DNA of 23,073 nt from Bacteroidales bacterium UBA1800. GTDB taxonomy: Bacteria; Bacteroidota; Bacteroidia; Bacteroidales; VadinHA17. A program made the translations under genes and the position numbers. The stretch's first letter is position 1, and every line of letters begins with the position of its first letter. The stretch is from positions 67,390 to 90,462 of the forward strand of contig DCFQ01000085.1 of assembly GCA_002319915.1 (NCBI GenBank). Reading direction: 5' to 3'. Below, piece by piece: positions 22,295 through 23,073 of this stretch. The notes below the pieces were generated by a model, which was not told the DNA's origin, searched no databases, and was given only the letters and a program-made list of their open reading frames with translations.

Positions 22295-23073
22295 TTAATT
22301 CCTCTTAAGAACAATTGCTGTTAACGGCTCAAGAGTAAGCCTAACTCCACTCTCTATAACCTTAATGTTATTTTGTCCATTATAAAGCAGGTTCCGGTAC
22401 GTTCCACTTCCTTTTACCGGCAGGGAAACCGATTGTGCCATGTCGGACCTGTTAAATACGGTTATTATTTCATCATTCCCCAATTTCCTCGAATATGCCA
22501 GTACCATCTTCTTATCATCCACAATTATAAATTCCAGGCTGCCGTTTGCCAGCACCGGGTTTGCCTTCCTCATGGCAACCAGCTTTTTATAGAAGTCCAG
22601 GAGTGCAGTGTCCGGCTTTACCTGGTCGACGGGCCTGGTCTTTTCCGGATCGTAGTTTACCTTTTCATCATCGTATTTCATGTCGGACCATACCATCGGC
22701 TTGCGGCAATCGGGGTCGTCGGCTCCCCACATTCCCACCTCATCACCGTTCCATATATGCGGTGCGCCGATGAATGTGAACTGATGGATGAGCAGCAATT
22801 CCTGCTCCTTCCTTGTCAGCTCATCCGGCTTGTTGATCTTGTAGTCCGGGTTGTCGGAAGGCTTGTCCTGGTATTTGTAGAGGTTCTTATTGTAGAGAGA
22901 AGTGGAAAGCCTTGGAGAATCGTGGGTAGCCGCCACGTTCATCATACCTGCAAGGTTAGCCGGGTCAATGTTTGAATTGATCATGCCGATCTCCTTCACG
23001 AATCCGGAGGCGTTCAGGACCGGTTCAGCCTGGCCGAAGAATCCCCGGGCGATCCTGTACCACCTGTAATTCA
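22295..23073 (-). CDS. GH13-family glycosidase, C-terminal part (5' end beyond window)
   Basis: The frame is open to the window edge, so only the last 258 codons are present; an internal GTG at 22999 is not the start. It has GH13 region IV (NVAATHDSPRLSTS, with His-Asp) and then FIGAPHIWNGDEVGMWGADDPDCRKPMVW, typical of maltogenic, neopullulanase or alpha-glucosidase-like GH13 enzymes. It ends in a beta-sandwich C-terminal domain (ILAYSRK-like VLAYSRKLGNDEIITVFNRS). The catalytic nucleophile and acid/base lie outside the window. It is convergent with the amylase gene and probably belongs to the same sugar locus, processing imported or periplasmic oligosaccharides. Whether it has a signal peptide cannot be seen. 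Confidence 0.87.
   Translation of the reverse strand, partial: NYRWYRIARGFFGQAEPVLNASGFVKEIGMINSNIDPANLAGMMNVAATHDSPRLSTSLYNKNLYKYQDKPSDNPDYKINKPDELTRKEQELLLIHQFTFIGAPHIWNGDEVGMWGADDPDCRKPMVWSDMKYDDEKVNYDPEKTRPVDQVKPDTALLDFYKKLVAMRKANPVLANGSLEFIIVDDKKMVLAYSRKLGNDEIITVFNRSDMAQSVSLPVKGSGTYRNLLYNGQNNIKVIESGVRLTLEPLTAIVLKRN

Noticed and set aside
22295..22999. Complete short gene starting at GTG 22999
   Set aside because: The frame continues to the window edge with GH13-like sequence (NYRWYRIARGFFGQAEPVL), so this is a partial gene.

Overview
This window looks like chromosomal DNA of a Bacteroidota (Bacteroidetes) bacterium. The evidence is a SusC/SusD/SusE polysaccharide-utilisation locus, a type IX secretion C-terminal sorting domain, lipoprotein signals followed by acidic/lysine residues, Bacteroidota-type promoters (TTTG - about 19 nt - TAnnTTTG), and starts that mostly lack Shine-Dalgarno sequences. 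I cannot place it below phylum from sequence alone; an environmental Bacteroidales-like organism is my guess. No tRNA, rRNA, CRISPR array, insertion sequence or phage gene was seen.

Layout. (1) 1-3292, plus strand: the 3' part of a gene encoding an RND-type efflux permease fused in one frame to an extra six-segment membrane region and an ABC ATPase, overlapping by 11 bp an ABC-2 type permease gene. (2) 3421-4380, minus strand: a PflX-like (COG1313) radical SAM protein. (3) 4616-9461, plus strand: a good Bacteroidota promoter, a short leader hairpin, then rimP-nusA-infB, the standard transcription/translation operon. (4) gcvH on the minus strand, its stop codon overlapping the end of infB. (5) 10225-22143: a starch/maltodextrin-type locus. 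A minus-strand LacI-family regulator diverges from susC, susD, susE and a large SusF-like lipoprotein. After a clear intrinsic terminator comes a secreted GH13 alpha-amylase-like gene carrying a T9SS sorting domain. (6) 22295-23073, minus strand: the 3' end of a second GH13 gene, convergent with the first.

How the locus would work (inference from the families): the surface lipoproteins SusD, SusE and the SusF-like protein bind alpha-glucan, the T9SS-exported GH13 enzyme cuts it, SusC imports oligosaccharides using TonB energy, the second GH13 enzyme may degrade them further, and the LacI-type protein senses the sugar and controls the divergent promoter region, which carries a 10-bp CG-centred palindrome. 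The main amylase gene is broken by one in-frame TAA (19774-19776), so the locus may have lost its secreted amylase, or the base may be an error.

The most unusual features are the RND-ABC fusion at the left end and a set of intergenic arrays of 7-mers (CACGGAG-like or CRCAAAG-like) spaced at 9-13 nt, about one helical turn. Two of them form almost perfectly symmetric four-plus-four inverted elements. Other intergenic repeats include a G/C-rich hairpin repeat that supplies the last codons and stop codon of the LacI gene.
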